Position numbers and translations under genes: made by a program
The notes under the pieces: generated by a model
The model's input: the letters and a program-made list of their open reading frames with translations, nothing else
Told to the model about the DNA's origin: nothing
Databases searched by the model: none
From: DASXHZ01 sp036488085
Lineage (GTDB): Bacteria; Acidobacteriota; Thermoanaerobaculia; Gp7-AA8
Reading direction: 5' to 3'
DNA: 64,000 nucleotides
Assembly (NCBI GenBank): GCA_036488085.1
Contig: DASXHZ010000089.1
Span: 1 to 64,000, forward strand
Shown here: one piece after another, positions 61,931 to 64,000 of the stretch
Layout: every line of letters begins with the position of its first letter
How positions within the stretch are numbered: position 1 is the first letter of the stretch

Positions 61931-62261
61931 CACACTACTCCTCCGTGCGCTTGCGCCGCTTCTTCTGCCGCTCGAGCTTCCGGAGGCGCTGCATCTCCTC
62001 GTAAATGGGGATCAACTGCTCGTTCTCGGGTAAGCGCACCAGGTGCTTGGTCACGGCGAAGGCGTGGTCAGCGATCGGCTCTCAGCCGACCCAGGGCCGG
62101 CTGAGAGCCGGCCCCACACACTACTCCTCCGTGCGCTTGCGCCGCTTCTTCTGCCGCTCGAGCTTGCGGAGACGCTGCATCTCCTCGTAAATGGGGATCA
62201 GTATCTCGTTCTCGGGTAAGCGCACGAGATGCTTCGTCACGGCGAAGGCGTGGTCGGCGAT
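61892..62261. repeat. Tandem duplication, two units of 185 bp
   Basis: Unit 1 (61892-62076) and unit 2 (62077-62261) each contain a palindromic double hairpin followed by the 3' end of the gene read on the - strand. The copies differ at only a few positions, so the duplication is recent. Confidence 0.85.
61935..62076 (-). pseudogene. Duplicated 3' end of the 62121-62588 gene
   Basis: These 142 bp encode the last 46 residues and TAG stop of the neighbouring gene with minor changes. They break off into a palindrome at 62077. No start codon or ribosome-binding site belongs to the fragment. It is a by-product of the 185-bp tandem duplication. Confidence 0.85.
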
Positions 62262-62588
62262 CAACCCGAGCTTGTAGCGGCGCATGAGGTTGGCGCTGCT
62301 GACGCCGTTGAAGATCTCCCGAAGATCGGCTTCTACCGCCGCCCACCGGGTGGTCAGCATGATGAGATCTGTGACTTCATCGGACGACAGCCCGATGGCG
62401 GCGGAAACCCTGTCCGACGTTCCGATGGCACTCATCGCTGCGGACACCGTCTCAGGCGAGTGCCTGATGCGATCGCGAAGGTCGCGCCGCTGCTGCGCCG
62501 TCATCGGCGTGTAATCATCTTCGATGGTAGAGCGCACGGCGCGCAACTGCTGCTGAACGTCTTCCGGCGTCGATTTCTGCTTCGGCAT
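62121..62588 (-). CDS. Helical protein of unknown function with upstream 21-bp repeats
   Basis: A 155-residue protein from ATG 62588, which follows GGGGAG. The N-terminal 105 residues are helical (VQQQLRAVRSTIEDDYTPMTAQQRRDLRDRI; AVEADLREIFNGVSSANL). Residues about 107-145 match the small protein at 22358-22603. The tail is Lys/Arg-rich. The frame stays open upstream through the whole 21-bp repeat array to 62957, giving 17 heptads of the type xLxARSE, so a longer product is formally possible. TTG, GTA and AGA codons in that part differ from the genome's usage, which argues against translation. Confidence 0.7.
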   Translation of the reverse strand: MPKQKSTPEDVQQQLRAVRSTIEDDYTPMTAQQRRDLRDRIRHSPETVSAAMSAIGTSDRVSAAIGLSSDEVTDLIMLTTRWAAVEADLREIFNGVSSANLMRRYKLGLIADHAFAVTKHLVRLPENEILIPIYEEMQRLRKLERQKKRRKRTEE

Positions 62589-62939
62589 CACTTGCTCTCC
62601 CCAGGCGAGCAATTCTACGCTCAAAGTGAGCAGTTGTCCGCTCCAGGAGGCCAAATGATCGCTCTGCACGAGCATTTCCACGCTGGCAACGCACAATTGT
62701 ACTCTCCTTACAAGCAGATCCCCGCTCCTAGCAAACATTTGTGCTCTTCTAGCGAATACTTGCTCGCTTAATACTGCCAAATGTTCGCTTCGAGAGTACG
62801 ATTGATCTCTCGCGGCGAGCAATTGCGCGCTCACAGCGAACAAGTGCTGGCTTGATACGAACAATCTCTCGCCACGAGCGGACAGTTTCTCGCTCCGAGC
62901 GGACAGATGCTCGCTCGGGGCGAACAGTTGATACTCGCC
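62589..62939. repeat. 21-bp phased repeat array, about 17 units
   Basis: Seventeen consecutive units of exactly 21 bp lie directly before the gene at 62588. The - strand consensus is GAGCGANCANNTGNTCGCNNN, and many units can form a GAGCG/CGCTC mini-hairpin. Composition is less GC-rich than the surroundings. No unit shows an indel. The same placement before a related gene is seen at 22616-23115. Confidence 0.9.
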
Positions 62940-63018
62940 GCCCGCGCGGAGCGCCATTCAGCCGCACAACCGTCACAGGCACTTCCCTTGCTCAACCGTT
63001 ACGCCGGAGGTAACTGAA

Positions 63019-63168
63019 GTGCTTCTGACTCTCGCAATCATTCTCCTGATCGCGTGGCTTCTCGGGCTCGTGGCGTTTCACGTAACGGCGTGGTTCATTC
63101 ACATCCTCATCGTCCTCGCCGTCATCATCTTCATTCTCCACTTCGTCCGCGGGCGTCCCGCGGTCTGA
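63019..63168 (+). CDS. Small membrane protein, lmo0937/DUF5670-like
   Basis: A 49-residue protein with two hydrophobic segments (LLTLAIILLIAWLLGLV and HILIVLAVIIFILHFV) and a short basic end. WLLGLVAFHVTAWFIHILIVLAVI matches the short lmo0937-type membrane proteins often induced by envelope stress. The start is GTG 63019 with GGAGGT seven bases upstream. The gene was recognised directly from the sequence because of its small size. Confidence 0.85.
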   Translation: MLLTLAIILLIAWLLGLVAFHVTAWFIHILIVLAVIIFILHFVRGRPAV

Positions 63169-63181
63169 CCCGGTTGCAGGG

Positions 63182-63210
63182 GTGTGCGCTTTGTGCTACA
63201 AAGCGCACAC
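63182..63210. promoter_or_regulatory. Perfect 13-bp palindrome abutting a start codon
   Basis: GTGTGCGCTTTGT-GCT-ACAAAGCGCACAC is a perfect inverted repeat ending one base before the ATG at 63212. The size and CTTTGT/ACAAAG core suit a dimeric repressor operator (PadR- or TetR-like), or a hairpin that blocks translation initiation. No regulator gene is adjacent. Confidence 0.65.
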
Positions 63211-63211
63211 C

Positions 63212-63583
63212 ATGAAGACGCTCGATCGCCTCGTCGCCGCCGGCGAGTTGCTGCTCATCTCCCCCGCCGCGCTCTTCATGTCCGCGCTCTTCGTGCGCAA
63301 TCTCTCGCCGAAGACCGCCGAGCCGGCGCTGACGGCGGAGCGCGTCGTCATGCTCTACGCCTCGAACGTGCACGTTGGCCTCTGGCTGCTGCTCATCGGC
63401 CTGCCGCTCGCCGCCCTCGGCATCGGCTGCGCCACGCTACTGTGGCGTTGGAGCGATGATCCGGCGCTGCGTCAGGCCGTCGCCTCACTGCGCGCGCACG
63501 TCGCAACGCTCCTGATCGCCCTCGCCACGGTAGCCTCTGCCGGCTTCCTCGGCGCCATCGGGATCCACGTGCTGACGGACTGA
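63212..63583 (+). CDS. Small membrane protein of unknown function
   Basis: A 123-residue protein with about three hydrophobic segments (LLLISPAALFMSALFV, VGLWLLLIGLPLAALGIGCATLLW, LLIALATVASAGFLGAIGI). No family is recognised. The start at ATG 63212 follows the palindromic operator-like site directly, leaving no room for a normal ribosome-binding site except inside the palindrome, so translation could be leaderless or controlled by the hairpin. Confidence 0.65.
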   Translation: MKTLDRLVAAGELLLISPAALFMSALFVRNLSPKTAEPALTAERVVMLYASNVHVGLWLLLIGLPLAALGIGCATLLWRWSDDPALRQAVASLRAHVATLLIALATVASAGFLGAIGIHVLTD

Positions 63584-63585
63584 CC

Positions 63586-63607
63586 GGGTCCGCTGAGAGC
63601 CAACCCC
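63586..63607. repeat. Degenerate GGCCGGCT palindrome copy
   Basis: GGGTCCGCTGAGAGCCAACCC is a decayed member of the palindrome family, between convergent genes. Confidence 0.5.
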
Positions 63608-64000
63608 TACATTACGAACGGGAGGACGAAGTAGACGATCGCGACGATGCCGGTCACGAACGACGCGATCCAGACGGCGCGCAGCCGGGTGAGCGCGCCG
63701 ACGGCGCCGAGGGCGATGGCGATCTGGAAGATGGCCACGGCCGCGGCGAACTTGTGGTGGCGGTGAATGAGCTCGTCCGCCTCCGAAGACTTGACGTCGC
63801 GCTCCTTCTCGAGCTTCTTCGCCTCGATCGAGATCTGTTGCTGTTCGGCGGTGTATCGCTTGGCCGTGGCTGCGACGTCAGCCGGCACCGGATGTCCGGA
63901 CGCCGACCATGACGCGCCAATCGCGGACTGCACGGCGGCCTTGATCCCCTTCGCCTGGTAATACGCCCACTGATCCGACGCCTGCCCTTGCAGCTGCGCC
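63607..64000 (-). CDS. DUF4337-like protein, N-terminus outside the window
   Basis: The visible 130 residues are the C-terminal part of a protein that runs off the right edge. SDQWAYYQAKGIKAAVQ is characteristic of DUF4337, followed by a coiled coil (EQQQISIEAKKLEKERDVKSSEADEL) and two C-terminal membrane helices (AIFQIAIALGAVGAL, AVWIASFVTGIVAIVYFVL). A GTG at 63933 is only an internal codon. The function of the family is unknown. Confidence 0.8.
   Translation of the reverse strand, partial: AQLQGQASDQWAYYQAKGIKAAVQSAIGASWSASGHPVPADVAATAKRYTAEQQQISIEAKKLEKERDVKSSEADELIHRHHKFAAAVAIFQIAIALGAVGALTRLRAVWIASFVTGIVAIVYFVLPFVM

Overview
The window is high-GC bacterial DNA with dense coding, short intergenic gaps, ATGA/GTGA stop-start overlaps and many dispersed palindromic repeats. 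The gene content (sortilin-like beta-propeller protein, M13 and M19 peptidases, propeller-fused hybrid kinase, VWA protein, exosortase H, TonB receptor) suits a soil-type Acidobacteriota or a similar diderm. That assignment is inference, because no rRNA or other marker gene is present. No tRNA was seen.

Left end (1-5231): two CRISPR arrays share one 35-bp repeat. They sit beside a single Cas6-reverse transcriptase-Cas1 fusion gene. No cas2 and no interference gene is visible. The leader plus the last 154 bp of cas1 is duplicated, once beside each array. Between the copies lies a gene-free stretch with a chain of GATC-centred hairpins.

5.4-16 kb (+ strand): HAD phosphatase, dipeptidase, an exported protein, a 1000-residue secreted beta-propeller protein, an M13 metallopeptidase, two small proteins, type II NADH dehydrogenase and a CPBP membrane protease.

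22.3-16 kb (- strand): a tightly coupled exopolysaccharide locus. It holds an outer-membrane TPR/barrel protein, a GT2 synthase, a membrane-anchored GH26 hydrolase, a repeat-domain secreted protein, a PilZ protein and a lipoprotein containing a heptanucleotide repeat.

22.3-44.3 kb: a small gene preceded by a 21-bp repeat array, DUF421 protein, PAS hybrid kinase, Tat-exported amine oxidase, exosortase H with its partner, phosphoribosyltransferase, a very large propeller hybrid kinase, a CrcB/DUF190 fluoride-type pair, a secreted propeller, a TonB receptor, a VWA protein and a polytopic membrane protein.

44.3-58.2 kb: a phosphate and polyphosphate regulon. It contains a porin, two PstS proteins, PstCAB, PhoU, a PhoB-like regulator, Ppx, SixA, PPK1 with a lysine-rich neighbour, and PPK2. 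Four sites with the same layout (7-bp direct repeats separated by 4 bp) lie upstream of the porin, the second pstS, ppx and the ppk1/ppk2 pair. They look like this organism's Pho boxes. A REP-associated transposase with its repeats sits inside the locus.

58.2-64 kb: a cNMP-binding/thioredoxin-reductase-like fusion lacking the CxxC pair, an aquaglyceroporin-arsenate reductase pair, an EAL phosphodiesterase, a second 21-bp repeat array beside a gene related to the one at 22.4 kb, and small membrane proteins. The last gene runs off the right edge.
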